The notes under the pieces are model-generated. The model was not told the DNA's origin, made no database searches, and saw nothing but the letters and a program-made list of their open reading frames with translations. The translations under genes and the position numbers were made by a program. A stretch of DNA of 64,000 nucleotides, taken from Sneathia sanguinegens. Lineage in GTDB: Bacteria; Fusobacteriota; Fusobacteriia; Fusobacteriales; Leptotrichiaceae. Location of the stretch: assembly GCF_042033325.1 (NCBI RefSeq), contig NZ_CP160095.1; one strand, given 5' to 3'. This document shows, one piece after another, positions 1 to 5,501 of this stretch. The stretch's first letter is position 1; the number at the start of each line of letters is the position of its first letter.

Positions 1-78
1 AAATTAATGTATTATGACACTAAAAAGACTAGAACAACATATTCTAAGAAAGGATATCATGTGTATCCTGTATATTAA
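1..78 (+). CDS. C-terminal end of a MuF-linked toxin, cut by the window edge
   Basis: The first frame gives 25 residues ending KKGYHVYPVY and then TAA. These residues are nearly identical to the end of the full MuF-toxin at 54249-55262 and of the fragment at 358-624. What lies upstream is outside the window, so it is unclear whether this is a whole gene or another displaced tail. It is followed 14 bases later by its matching immunity gene, the same order as at 54249-55486. Confidence 0.6.
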   Translation, partial: KLMYYDTKKTRTTYSKKGYHVYPVY

Positions 79-92
79 AAAAGGAGAGATAT

Positions 93-302
93 ATGTTAAA
101 AGATGAATTATTAAAAAATATAGGTAAAACTATGAATGTAAATACCAAAATAAAAGCAAAATATGAATATAAAAACCTTAAATTAGTTAAAGTATATTAT
201 GATGAGGATTATTATGAAACATGGTTAGCAAGATTTGATTTAGGCACATGTGGTTTAGAAATTGAAGTAGATGATATAGAATCAATAGAGATATTAGATT
301 AG
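93..302 (+). CDS. Putative immunity protein of the KKGYHVYPVY toxin family
   Basis: A 69-residue acidic protein with no signal peptide or membrane segment. The ATG follows a strong ribosome site (aaggagag). It is closely similar to the proteins at 640-837 and 55277-55486. Each of those also sits 14-15 bases after a toxin ending in KKGYHVYPVY, so a cognate immunity role is inferred from gene order and co-duplication. It ends in IESIEILD, a tail also seen on the otherwise different immunity proteins at 933-1127 and 51744-51938. I do not recognise a named family. Confidence 0.6.
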   Translation: MLKDELLKNIGKTMNVNTKIKAKYEYKNLKLVKVYYDEDYYETWLARFDLGTCGLEIEVDDIESIEILD

Positions 303-310
303 GAGTAAAT

Positions 311-343
311 ATGTCAGACATAAAAAAAATTAAGAAGTTTTAA
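311..343 (+). pseudogene. Truncated ORF start (MSDIKK...) running into a CRISPR repeat
   Basis: After an AGGAG site, ATG TCA GAC ATA AAA begins an ORF that hits a stop inside the CRISPR-like repeat at 337-364. The same start, with the same ribosome site, occurs at 1136, also cut by a repeat at the same base. The original third gene of the cassette seems to have begun here and been lost. Confidence 0.35.
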
Positions 344-364
344 CTGCATGAGCGGGGGTGATCC
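337..364 (+). CRISPR. Isolated type I-E-like CRISPR repeat (copy a)
   Basis: A 28-base repeat beginning GTTTTAACTGC and ending GGGGGTGATCC, with two differences from the copy at 3013-3040. It has the repeat-unit form of type I-E arrays (palindromic CCCGC/GCGGG core, GGTGATCC end). There is no neighbouring repeat at 60-61 bases, so it is solitary. Immediately after its last base, homology to the middle of the toxin gene at 54249-55262 begins. Confidence 0.65.
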
Positions 365-624
365 ATAAATCATATTTTAAAAATAGTGATAAAATGACTG
401 ATAATGAATATAAAGATAAAATTAGGGAGTTGCAAAAGAAAATAAGGGGAAAAGGTGAAATAATTGTTAAAGAAAATAAAAATTCTTATGAATATATTGA
501 AAATTATTCTCACAATAGTGATATAGGAGAAACTTGGGATAGAATAAAATTAATGTATTATGACACTAAAAAGACTAGAACAACATATTCTAAGAAAGGA
601 TATCATGTGTATCCTGTATATTAA
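358..624 (+). CDS. Orphan C-terminal toxin fragment started from inside a CRISPR repeat
   Basis: This 88-residue frame matches the last part of the 54249-55262 MuF-toxin (KMTDNEYKDKIRELQK, NSDIGETWDRIKL, then KKGYHVYPVY). It lacks the whole MuF domain and the linker. Its only plausible start is the GTG inside the repeat's GGGGGTGATCC end, whose G-run could act as a weak ribosome site. The tail pattern, Tyr-Ser-Lys-x-Gly-(Tyr/Val)-His-(Val/Ile)-x-Pro, resembles that of the Ntox50-like toxin at 50858-51742, suggesting a BECR-type nuclease fold (inference). It may be a silent module. Whether it is translated is unknown. Confidence 0.45.
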   Translation: MIHKSYFKNSDKMTDNEYKDKIRELQKKIRGKGEIIVKENKNSYEYIENYSHNSDIGETWDRIKLMYYDTKKTRTTYSKKGYHVYPVY

Positions 625-639
625 AAAAAGGAGAGATAT

Positions 640-837
640 ATGTTAAAAGATGAATTATTAAAAAATATAGGTAAAACTATGAATGTAAAATCATACCATG
701 AATATCAAAGTATTAAATTAGTTGAAGTATATTATGATGAGAATTATTATGAAACTTGGTTAGCAAAATTTGATTTAGGTCTATGTGGTTTAGAAATTAA
801 AGTAGATAATATAAAATCAATAGAAATATTAGATTAG
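640..837 (+). CDS. Putative immunity protein, second copy of the 93-302 family
   Basis: A 65-residue protein with a good ribosome site (aaggagag). It is a near copy of 93-302, diverging mainly at residues 17-25 and ending IKSIEILD. It follows the orphan toxin fragment by 15 bases, as in the intact cassette at 54249-55486. The stretch 541-840 is a near-identical direct repeat of 1-302, so this arose by tandem duplication. A cognate immunity role is inferred from position. Confidence 0.55.
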   Translation: MLKDELLKNIGKTMNVKSYHEYQSIKLVEVYYDENYYETWLAKFDLGLCGLEIKVDNIKSIEILD

Positions 838-844
838 GAGTAAA

Positions 845-931
845 AATAAAACTGAAATATATGAAACTAAAAAATACTCAATACATTATTCTAAAACAGG
901 AATACATATAGTGCCTAGAAAGGAAAATTAA
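845..931 (+). pseudogene. Remnant of an Ntox50-like toxin C-terminus
   Basis: The frame from 845 encodes a stretch ending SIHYSKTGIHIVPRKEN and TAA. It matches the last 28 residues of the MuF-Ntox50 protein at 50858-51742 with few changes. No start codon or upstream toxin remains. The matching immunity gene follows directly at 933. As with the toxin 2 pieces, only the very end of the toxin next to the immunity gene survives. Confidence 0.6.
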
Positions 932-932
932 T

Positions 933-1127
933 ATGATTACAATAGAAGAAATGATAAATGCTGAGGGACATCATATAAATTTAACATTAACAAATGGAAA
1001 TTATTATAAAAATCTATTAGCATTTGAGTATTTTGAAGCTGAAAGCGAAGAAGAAGAAAATAGTCTAGACGTTGAAATTTTTATGATAGGGCAATCAGAA
1101 ATAGAAAAAATAGAAATACTAGACTAG
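933..1127 (+). CDS. Putative immunity protein for an Ntox50-like toxin
   Basis: A 64-residue acidic protein starting with ATG two bases after the toxin remnant's stop. It is related along its whole length to 51744-51938: both begin MI.xEEMI, share the block ESEEEENSL near residue 40, and end QSEIEKIEILD. The partner at 51744 follows an intact Ntox50-like toxin. The immunity role is inferred from this conserved linkage. Retention after loss of its toxin fits an orphan immunity gene that protects against relatives' toxins. Confidence 0.55.
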   Translation: MITIEEMINAEGHHINLTLTNGNYYKNLLAFEYFEAESEEEENSLDVEIFMIGQSEIEKIEILD

Positions 1128-1135
1128 GAGTCAAT

Positions 1136-1201
1136 ATGTCAGACATAAAAAAAGAATTAAGAAGTTTTACCCGCATGAGCTGGGGTGATCCTGGTATTTA
1201 A
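1136..1201 (+). pseudogene. Truncated MSDIKKELRSF ORF fused to CRISPR repeat
   Basis: An ATG behind AGGAG starts a 21-residue frame. Its first 10-11 codons are native and the rest is translated repeat (TRMSWGDP). It is the second copy of the 311-343 element. Both are cut by the repeat at the same point (after ...aattaagaa), while the DNA beyond the repeat differs between the two loci. Confidence 0.35.
1164..1191 (+). CRISPR. Isolated type I-E-like CRISPR repeat (copy b)
   Basis: A 28-base repeat, GTTTTACCCGC at one end and GGGGTGATCC at the other, with one internal G-to-T change against copy a's core. It separates the truncated MSDIKKEL start on its left from a reverse-strand DUF2513 gene on its right that is cut at the repeat edge. 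No partner repeat is found at spacer distance. Confidence 0.65.
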
Positions 1202-1313
1202 TTTCTTCGTCTGTATATCCGTCAATTTCAATGTTATATACTGGCATTTTGTCGTTTCCATTTTCTTCGACATATAATAATATTTGCCTTATTAAGTCTT
1301 TATCTAATATCAT
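1167..1313 (-). pseudogene. DUF2513 gene truncated by a CRISPR repeat
   Basis: Starting from ATG at 1313, the first 40 codons encode MILDKDLIRQILLYVEENG and on to DGYTDEEIKY. They match the N-terminus of the intact 119-residue proteins at 51986-52345 and 55535-55894. Homology stops at the edge of repeat copy b, and the frame ends in the repeat. The remaining two thirds of the protein are missing. The usual ribosome site (ggaga) and the upstream small-RNA terminator are still present. Confidence 0.65.
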
Positions 1314-1333
1314 TTATTTCTCCTTAATTAACT

Positions 1334-1358
1334 AAAAAAAGCACCCTTAATGAGTGCT
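1334..1358 (-). terminator. Terminator of the structured small RNA (copy 1)
   Basis: On the minus strand, AGCACTC, a five-base loop, GGGTGCT and a run of T form a standard intrinsic terminator. The right-hand array has a counterpart at 54115-54136. Confidence 0.75.
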
Positions 1359-1456
1359 TAAAATTGCAATTTATCTAGTACAGCGGTTGTGTTGTACCCG
1401 CATTTCCATTCATGCTTTCGCAAGGGTGATAGCAACACAATTCTCTATCTTTGTAC
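1334..1456 (-). ncRNA. Structured small RNA of the MuF toxin arrays, copy 1
   Basis: A roughly 115-120-base unit on the minus strand with its own promoter-like boxes and terminator, matching 54013-54136. Its core is a long hairpin: TTGTGTTG pairs with CAACACAA, then ACCC pairs with GGGT around a GCGAAAGC mini-hairpin and ATGAATGG loop. Between the copies most changes are A/G or C/T, and there is a one-base length difference inside the best conserved part. That argues against coding and for RNA structure. I do not recognise an Rfam family. It could be an sRNA, an antisense regulator or a cis element of the cassette. Confidence 0.5.
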
Positions 1457-1463
1457 CACTACA

Positions 1464-1491
1464 ATTTTACTTCTTTTTTTTATAAAGTCAA
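1464..1491 (-). promoter_or_regulatory. Promoter of small RNA copy 1
   Basis: On the minus strand there is TTGACT (1491-1486), a 16-base spacer, and TAAAAT (1469-1464). It lies just upstream of the structured RNA, in the same relative place as TTGACA at 53978 for copy 2. Confidence 0.45.
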
Positions 1492-1577
1492 CTGTTTCTT
1501 TTTAATAAATTTTCTAATTGCATTAATTTATTTTTTAATTTTTTATCTGTAAATGGAAATACTGGTTTTACCTTCAT
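1488..1577 (-). pseudogene. C-terminal fragment of an immunity-like protein joined to a CRISPR repeat
   Basis: A 29-residue frame reads out of repeat copy c, which supplies an ATG. It ends with FPFTDKKLKNKLMQLENLL and a few more residues. The DKKLKN block resembles the C-terminus of the immunity protein at 2176-2427 (LDKKLKNILERY). It is probably the tail of a lost relative cut at the repeat. Confidence 0.35.
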
Positions 1578-1592
1578 GAGTGGGGGTGATCC
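1565..1592 (+). CRISPR. Isolated type I-E-like CRISPR repeat (copy c)
   Basis: A 28-base repeat (GTTTTACCTTC...GGGGGTGATCC) with a degenerate left arm. It separates a truncated immunity-like tail (1488-1564) from an immunity-gene terminator (1615-1641). Beyond that terminator the expected DUF2513 gene start is replaced by the repeat. There is no second repeat within spacer distance. Confidence 0.6.
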
Positions 1593-1614
1593 TAAAATAA
1601 ATTTATTTAACTAA

Positions 1615-1641
1615 CAAAAAAAGCAACCTTTTACAGTTGCT
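1615..1641 (-). terminator. Terminator after the left-array immunity gene
   Basis: On the minus strand, AGCAAC, a loop of TGTAAAA and GGTTGCT are followed by a T-run. The same hairpin ends the immunity genes at 51939-51966 and 55487-55514. Bases 1642-1679 just before it encode a leftover immunity tail ending KSIEILD, so this terminator originally served a gene of the 93-302 type. Confidence 0.75.
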
Positions 1642-1679
1642 CTTAATCTAATATCTCTATTGATTTTGCTTCATATAAT

Positions 1680-1931
1680 TTAATAGCCGTATTTAGCTAA
1701 TACTTTTCTTAACTCTTCATCTAATTTTTTAAAATGTTTAGTTTTATTCCAATATTCTGTATATTCCGTTACTTCTCTAATATCATCTACAAAATATTCT
1801 TCATCATAACTTAAATTTTTTGATGGATAATTTAAATCTATCTCCATATAAAACTTAAAATATTCGTCGCATGTTTTATTTGGATTAGATAAATGTTTTT
1901 TTATTTTATTTATATAATCTATAAATTTCAT
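1680..1931 (-). CDS. Putative immunity protein, family of 2176-2427
   Basis: An 83-residue acidic protein. ATG at 1931 is preferred to the upstream GTG at 1943 because it overlaps the toxin remnant's TGA (ATGA) and has AAGGTGG upstream. It is related to 2176-2427 (shared YIxKxKxHL start, DYFxFY block, LDxxLxxxLxxY end). It follows the tail of a toxin ending in WKKK, as that gene does. The immunity role is inferred from this repeated pairing. Confidence 0.5.
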   Translation of the reverse strand: MKFIDYINKIKKHLSNPNKTCDEYFKFYMEIDLNYPSKNLSYDEEYFVDDIREVTEYTEYWNKTKHFKKLDEELRKVLAKYGY

Positions 1932-2185
1932 TTTTTCTTCCACCTTCCTCTTCTAATCATTCCCTGATTTCTATCTTTATCATCTTTAATTACCATAAGT
2001 ATTTCTATATTTTCTTCGTTAGTAATAATCCTTACTAAATCATAATACCTATTCAATATAATTAATGGGCTTGTTATAAATTTCTATAATTTCTTTCTTA
2101 TATTTTTTATTCCAATCTTTCCGTTTAATTGTCTTTATAGTTTCATATTCCCTTTTAAACGAGTCATACTGATTACTATTTTTCA
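1928..2185 (-). pseudogene. Decayed second copy of the WKKK toxin
   Basis: On the minus strand, MKNSNQYDSFKREYETIK matches residues 35 onward of the toxin at 2412-2795. A frameshift and stops follow. A second frame then gives RYYDLVRIITNEENIEI and ends GRWKKK, TGA. The beginning overlaps the end of the 2176-2427 gene, so the joint is a recombination within a short shared stretch (atgaaaaatagtaatcag). The gene is not functional as read. Confidence 0.5.
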
Positions 2186-2427
2186 TTATATCTTTCTAAT
2201 ATATTTTTTAATTTTTTATCTAAAATTATAAAGTTCTCAATATCTGTCCAAGGTTCTGCCTCTGTTGATAATTCAAAAATTTCATCAGTTACTTTTGCAT
2301 ATTCAATAGGCTCATTATCTTCTAACCAATTATAAAATTCAAAATAATCTTTTGTATTTTTAGGTGGTTTTATTAAATGCCCTTTTACTTTTTCTATATA
2401 TTCATTTGTTGTTATTTCTTTTTCCAT
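2176..2427 (-). CDS. Putative immunity protein of the WKKK toxin
   Basis: An 83-residue acidic protein beginning MEKEITTNEYIEKVKGHL. It overlaps the 3' end of the toxin at 2412-2795 by 16 bases, a typical toxin-immunity arrangement. It has no membrane segment, so it would act in the cytoplasm. It is homologous to 1680-1931. I cannot name an Imm family. Confidence 0.5.
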   Translation of the reverse strand: MEKEITTNEYIEKVKGHLIKPPKNTKDYFEFYNWLEDNEPIEYAKVTDEIFELSTEAEPWTDIENFIILDKKLKNILERYNEK

Positions 2428-2795
2428 GTTCCATCCCTTTCCGTATCTTTTTCATTTGTAACAACTCTAAATTTATTATAAGTATTAACTATTTCATCAG
2501 GAGTAATTTTTTTATCTTGGATTCTTTGAACTATTCTAGAAACTTCGTGGCTAGATATTTCTATTCCTTTTTTTCTAAAATCATCATAAGTTTTTATGGT
2601 TTTTCTTTTAAATTTATTATTCCATTTACTTCTTTTGATTTTCTTAATTGTGTTATATTCTCTTTTAAATTCGTCATACTGATTACTATTTTTCATCATA
2701 GACATCAAATTATCTATTGTTTCAGGCATTCTTTTATTTAGATATTTTTTATAAAATGAGTAAGACTTTGTTGCTTTATATATAGTTTTCAACAC
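2412..2795 (-). CDS. Candidate toxin domain (WKKK type), cut from its MuF carrier
   Basis: 127 basic residues from a TTG at 2795, ending DGTWKKK. A region with HEVSRIVQRIQ, then ITPDEIVNTYNKF, resembles the helix-strand layout of BECR-type RNases often found at the ends of phage and Rhs proteins (weak inference). Directly upstream the MuF linker can be read (DMKYNNSKEY), but one TAA separates it from this frame. A decayed paralogue lies at 1928-2185. An immunity gene overlaps its end. Confidence 0.4.
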   Translation of the reverse strand: MLKTIYKATKSYSFYKKYLNKRMPETIDNLMSMMKNSNQYDEFKREYNTIKKIKRSKWNNKFKRKTIKTYDDFRKKGIEISSHEVSRIVQRIQDKKITPDEIVNTYNKFRVVTNEKDTERDGTWKKK

Positions 2796-2951
2796 TTAAT
2801 ATTCTTTACTATTGTTATACTTCATATCTACAAAATTTTCAAATAAATTAGGTACTTTGTCTCCTAAAACTTTCTTATATCTTTGATACTGCTCATGACC
2901 TTTTAATTGTTCGTGGATTTTTTTGCATACTTTTCTGCCCAGTTTGAATAA
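2796..2951 (-). pseudogene. MuF domain remnant truncated by a CRISPR repeat
   Basis: The minus strand reads YSNWAEKYA, then after a frameshift QLKGHEQYQRYKKVLGDK..DMKYNN, and a TAA. This matches YSEWAEKYVKNPEQLKGYGQ and the linker of the MuF proteins at 50858 and 54249. Homology begins within three bases of the repeat at 2952-2980. The N-terminal MuF part is missing. Confidence 0.65.
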
Positions 2952-3040
2952 GTTTTACCCGCATGAGCGGGGGGTGATCTCTTCTAAGATTATCCCTATT
3001 TGTTATTATTCTGTTTTACCCGCATGAGTGGGGGTGATCC
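2952..3040 (+). CRISPR. Minimal type I-E CRISPR array: two repeats, one 32-base spacer
   Basis: The repeats are at 2952-2980 (29 bases, one extra G) and 3013-3040 (28 bases), both starting GTTTTACCCGCATGAG. The spacer between them is 2981-3012, exactly 32 bases. This is the repeat-spacer geometry of type I-E systems. No leader is apparent: the left flank is MuF toxin DNA. No cas gene is present in the window. The three single repeats at 337, 1164 and 1565 belong to the same repeat family. Confidence 0.75.
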
Positions 3041-3193
3041 CATATCTAATGATAACTCACAACTTTTTTTGGGACACCTCATTTTTTATTAAAGTCTATT
3101 TTTTAAAAAAAAAAGAGTCAAATATTATTTGAATAAGAAAAAAGAGTATATCATGAAGAAAATAGCAATAAGCTAAATTTTTTTAATTGCAAA

Positions 3194-3307
3194 ATGAAGA
3201 ATGTATATTTAAAAAATCAAAAAGAAAATAGAGATTATCTTAAATTTGCATGTGATACAGAACATTTAGTTCATCTAATAAATCGTAAAAATTACATTGA
3301 TAGATAA
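3194..3307 (+). CDS. Short ORF of unknown nature in decayed DNA
   Basis: A 37-codon frame (MKNVYLKNQKENRDYLKF...) with no clear ribosome site. It sits in the 270-base stretch between the CRISPR remnant and the YadA-anchor remnant. Apart from A-runs I see nothing else there. It may be a leftover of a longer gene. I do not recognise it. Confidence 0.15.
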   Translation: MKNVYLKNQKENRDYLKFACDTEHLVHLINRKNYIDR

Positions 3308-3308
3308 C

Positions 3309-3621
3309 TAAAGCGTATCGGTAATACAGGTGATGGTGTTGCTATGGCTAATTTATTTACAGTATCAAGTGAATACGATCGAAATATTTTGCTTCATATG
3401 GTACTTATTCTGGTTCTCATTCATTTGCTTTAGGTATTAGTGGGCATATTGATAATGATAGATTGAGTTACAAGCTATCTGGTGCAGTTAATACTAAATG
3501 CAATATTGCATTTGGTGCAGGAGTTGGTGTTAATCTAGGTAAGAAGAATCAATCTAATAAAGAATTACTTGATAGAATAGAAAAATTAGAAAATTTAGTT
3601 AAACAATTACAGAATAAATAG
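3309..3621 (+). pseudogene. YadA-type trimeric autotransporter anchor, frameshifted remnant
   Basis: First frame: RIGNTGDGVAMANLFTVSSE. A shift around 3380 then gives YFASYGTYSGSHSFALGISG, then NTKCNIAFGAGVGVNLG and a coiled tail ending at TAG 3619-3621. This is the membrane-anchor domain of YadA-like adhesins (AMAN block, four beta strands, GVGV strand). The passenger and signal peptide are gone and the frame is broken, so it is a relic of a surface adhesin gene. Confidence 0.7.
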
Positions 3622-3633
3622 CTGATAGACTAT

Positions 3634-3709
3634 ATACACCCATTAAGTGATTTCAATTATTTTTTTTTAAAATTCTTAAGAAAAAACTTATTTATGGGTG
3701 TATTTTTTT
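3634..3709 (+). terminator. Terminator after the YadA relic
   Basis: ATACACCCAT (3634-3643) pairs with ATGGGTGTAT (3694-3703), followed by T7. The loop is unusually long, about 50 bases, and contains a second AT-rich stretch. The stem is perfect over ten base pairs. Confidence 0.55.
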
Positions 3710-3737
3710 CGTTATATGTGAAAATTTTATTTATTCT

Positions 3738-3765
3738 TTTACAATAAAATATATTTTGGTATAAT
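3738..3765 (+). promoter_or_regulatory. Promoter of the pst operon
   Basis: TTTACA (3738-3743), a 16-base spacer and TATAAT (3760-3765), 22 bases before the PstS start. I see no obvious PhoB-type direct repeats. Confidence 0.5.
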
Positions 3766-3786
3766 AAAGCCAAAGAAGGTGATAAA

Positions 3787-4653
3787 ATGCTAAGGAAAAT
3801 TATTTTTCTATTCAGTATAAGTTTATTCCTTGCATGTTGTATGCATGATAAATTTAATCCCACTAAAGAAATAAATGTCATCACAAGAGAGCAAGGCTCA
3901 GGTACTAGAGGTGCATTTATGGATATTTTTAAATTAGAATTAAAAGGTAAAAATCTGAAAAAAGATTTAATTACTAAACAAGCAAGTGTTGAGAATAATA
4001 CAAACACTATTATTCAGACCATAGAGAATGATAAGCATGCTATAGGGTATGTTTCTTTAGGTTCGGCTAATAAGGATATTAAAATTTTAAAAGTCGATAA
4101 TATTTATCCAAATATTGAAAATGTTCAAAATGGTAAATATACTGTCGTTAGAAATTTTTCAGTGATTGTTAATAAAAGCGACCACGATAATCCTTTATTC
4201 AATAATTTCATTTCATATATTTTTTCAAATCAAGGACAAGAAATTATCAAAAAAAATTCATATATTCCCATTCCAAATCAAATTTTTTCAAATTATCCAA
4301 CCCAGAAAGTAAAAGGAAAGTTAACTATAGGTGGATCAAGTTCAGTATCACCACTTATGGAAAAAATAATAGAAGAATATTGTAAGGTTAATAAAGATGT
4401 AAAAATTGAACTACAAATTAGCGATAGTACAATTGGTATAACTAAAACAGCAGAAAAGGTATATAACCTAGGCTTATCTAGTAGAAGTTTAAAAGATGAA
4501 GAAAAAGCAAACCTAGAAGAAATAAAAATTGCATTAGATCCTATTGTATTAATTGTTAATAAAGAAAACACTACAGAAAATCTCACTAAAAATGAAATAA
4601 AAAATATCTATTTAGGAAATATAAAAAAATGGATAGAGGTGAATAAAAAATGA
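3787..4653 (+). CDS. pstS: Phosphate-binding lipoprotein PstS, lobes in permuted order
   Basis: Periplasmic phosphate-binding component of the Pst importer, lipid-anchored: the signal peptide ends in FLACC (lipobox, Cys around residue 17-18). After the signal come residues that are normally the second half of PstS (VITREQGSGTRGAF near residue 30, AIGYVSLG near 90, GQEII near 155). Then comes the normal first half (GGSSSVSPLMEK near 180, SSRSLKDEEK near 235, IALDPIVLIVNKEN near 250, ending NIKKWIEV). The chain is thus a circular permutation of the usual order. All binding segments are present. The gene heads the operon and overlaps pstC by 4 bases. A similar order exists in some clostridial proteins as I recall. 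Confidence 0.88.
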   Translation: MLRKIIFLFSISLFLACCMHDKFNPTKEINVITREQGSGTRGAFMDIFKLELKGKNLKKDLITKQASVENNTNTIIQTIENDKHAIGYVSLGSANKDIKILKVDNIYPNIENVQNGKYTVVRNFSVIVNKSDHDNPLFNNFISYIFSNQGQEIIKKNSYIPIPNQIFSNYPTQKVKGKLTIGGSSSVSPLMEKIIEEYCKVNKDVKIELQISDSTIGITKTAEKVYNLGLSSRSLKDEEKANLEEIKIALDPIVLIVNKENTTENLTKNEIKNIYLGNIKKWIEVNKK

Positions 4654-5501
4654 ATAAAGAAAAAGTAATGTCTTATGTTTTTTTAGCTATTTCAACTACA
4701 ACAATATTGTGCGTTATATTAATTTGTTCTTTTCTATTAATTAATGGGTTTCCTGTGATAAAACAATTAGGTTTTAGAAATTTCATTTTCAATATTGACT
4801 GGGCTCCTACAGATATACCTGCAAGTTATGGTATATTACCTATGATATTAGGAAGCGTTGTAATAACAATAGGTGCTATTATTATTGGTGTACCTATAGG
4901 TATTATGACTGCAATATATCTTGCAAAATACTGCCCTAAAAAGATATATCCTCTTTTAAAAAATACTGTTGATTTATTGGCTGGAATACCATCAATAGTA
5001 TTTGGGTTTTTTGGATTAGTTATGATAGTTCCCTTTGTTAGAACAGTATTTGGATATACTGGAAAAGGGGTATTAAGTGCATCAATACTATTAGGTTTAA
5101 TGATCTTACCTACAATAATTTGCATAACAGAAACTTCTATAAACACAGTACCCGAATTCTATTATGAAGGAGCACTAGCCCTTGGTGCTAGTCATGAAAG
5201 AGCAATATATAGTATAGTATTGCCTGCAGCTAAGAGAGGTATATTTTCAAGTGTAATCTTAGGTATAGGTAGAGCTATAGGTGAAACTATGGCTGTTGTA
5301 ATGGTCGCTGGAAACCAAACTATTCTACCTACCAATATATTAAAAGGAGCTAGAACTCTGACAACTAATATAGTTATAGAAATGGGCTATGCAACAGGAT
5401 TTCACAGACAAACACTTATCGCAACAGGATTAATTCTATTTATATTCATATTATTAATTAATTGTACTTTTGTATATTTAAATAGAAAGGATAACAAATG
5501 A
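4650..5501 (+). CDS. pstC: Phosphate ABC transporter permease PstC
   Basis: A 283-residue inner-membrane permease with about six hydrophobic helices. The EAA loop that contacts the ATPase is near residue 173 (EGALALGASHERAIYS, followed by IGRAIGETMAVVMVAGN). ATG overlaps the pstS stop (ATGA), so the two are translationally coupled. It pairs with PstA to form the channel. Length and motifs are normal for the family. Confidence 0.95.
   Translation: MNKEKVMSYVFLAISTTTILCVILICSFLLINGFPVIKQLGFRNFIFNIDWAPTDIPASYGILPMILGSVVITIGAIIIGVPIGIMTAIYLAKYCPKKIYPLLKNTVDLLAGIPSIVFGFFGLVMIVPFVRTVFGYTGKGVLSASILLGLMILPTIICITETSINTVPEFYYEGALALGASHERAIYSIVLPAAKRGIFSSVILGIGRAIGETMAVVMVAGNQTILPTNILKGARTLTTNIVIEMGYATGFHRQTLIATGLILFIFILLINCTFVYLNRKDNK

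Noticed and set aside
1334..1456. Reading the small-RNA region as a coding tail (CCYHPCESMNG)
   Set aside because: The two copies differ by a one-base length change right after this stretch and by stops at different places, which fits RNA structure better than protein.
2364..2741. Long plus-strand frame of 125 codons
   Set aside because: It is opposite the minus-strand toxin and immunity genes, is Phe/Ile-rich as expected for the reverse of AT-rich code, and has no ribosome site.
3041..3080. Sequence on the minus strand like an IS3-family terminal repeat (GAGGTGTCCCAAAAAAAG)
   Set aside because: Only one end is seen, with no transposase, no matching second end and no target duplication, so I do not call an insertion sequence.
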